DNA of 64,000 nucleotides from Bradyrhizobium sp. AZCC 1610 (GTDB taxonomy: Bacteria > Pseudomonadota > Alphaproteobacteria > Rhizobiales > Xanthobacteraceae). Location: contig NZ_JAZHRR010000001.1 of NCBI RefSeq assembly GCF_036924515.1, positions 7,535,001-7,599,000 on the forward strand, read 5' to 3'. Under the pieces are notes generated by a model. That model did no database searches and was not told where the DNA came from. It saw nothing but the letters and a program-made list of their open reading frames with translations. Positions 63,884-64,000 of this stretch are shown piece by piece (within the stretch, counting starts at the first letter, position 1; every line of letters begins with the position of its first letter). The translations under genes and the position numbers were made by a program.

Positions 63884-64000
63884 TAGCAATACGACACGCC
63901 ATCCAGCACCGGGCAGCGCGCCTTGTTTGGCGCGCTCGGATTTTCCATCGGCACCATGCCGCCCTTGCCTGTGCCGGCGAATACGCCGGGGCCGATCACG
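63880..64000 (-). CDS. C-terminal part of a hypothetical protein entering from the right
   Basis: The last 40 codons of a minus-strand frame: VIGPGVFAGTGKGGMVPM, then a stretch ending RCPVLDGVSYCY and TAG. Two cysteines near the end suggest a secreted protein with a disulfide; not recognised. Convergent with otsA, overlapping its stop. Confidence 0.55.
   Translation of the reverse strand, partial: VIGPGVFAGTGKGGMVPMENPSAPNKARCPVLDGVSYCY

Overview
The window reads as chromosomal DNA of a high-GC alphaproteobacterium, most likely Bradyrhizobium or a close relative in the Nitrobacteraceae. This rests on gene content (oligopeptidase B, coxMSL-type hydroxylases, pseudocaspases, RraA/IlvD-type sugar-acid genes, an hppD/hmgA/fahA cluster, otsA/otsB) and on many GC-rich palindromic intergenic repeats of the kind common in that family. 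No rRNA, tRNA, CRISPR array, transposase or integrase was recognised. Identification is by reading only; nothing was searched against a database.

Layout. 1-5.5 kb: a left-to-right operon of a taurine/nitrate-type ABC importer (ATPase, permease), an IlvD/Edd dehydratase, a Tat-exported SMP-30 lactonase and an RraA-fold aldolase-like protein, probably a sugar-acid uptake and breakdown route. 5.8-13.5 kb (minus strand): oligopeptidase B, a second ABC importer with a double-domain permease, and a class V aminotransferase. 13.7-23.2 kb: an LssY_C-type membrane protein; a nuclease-like gene whose reading frame is open into a large cyclase-like protein; an inactive caspase homologue; an orphan efflux adaptor; a hydrolase/methyltransferase pair divergent from a winged-helix/TPR regulator. 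23.3-27.6 kb: a single large HIT-PLD-helicase-DUF3427 gene next to a long structured repeat. This is the most accessory-looking stretch.

27.8-40.2 kb: a membrane class III adenylate cyclase, an AsmA-like protein, a Crp/Fnr regulator, an RND efflux pump with adaptor, an OmpA-like lipid-peptidoglycan linker, and a second inactive caspase homologue with TPRs. 40.7-51.3 kb: an aromatic/tyrosine catabolic region with a lactonase-like MBL protein, a beta-hydroxyacid dehydrogenase, a frameshifted RidA, a MarR regulator divergent from a FAD monooxygenase-DUF2783-MBL-hmgA-fahA run, then DUF1272 and an AsnC regulator divergent from hppD. HppD, HmgA and FahA take 4-hydroxyphenylpyruvate via homogentisate to fumarate and acetoacetate; the isomerase maiA is not present here. 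51.4-56.4 kb (minus): a CaiB/BaiF racemase-like protein and a coxSLM-type molybdenum hydroxylase operon ending in a clear intrinsic terminator. 56.9-64 kb: a frameshifted chemotaxis receptor, a DUF3175 protein, an MFS transporter, otsB and otsA for trehalose synthesis.

The main regulatory observations are three EcfG-type general stress promoters (GGAAC-N16-YGTT) around the DUF3175/MFS-otsB/otsA locus, a perfect FNR/FixK box just upstream of the oxygen-dependent hppD, a perfect TGTGA-N6-TCACA box before the lactonase-like gene, and a MarR-like operator between marR and the monooxygenase. Two genes (ridA-like and the MCP) carry single-base frameshifts that could be real or sequencing errors.
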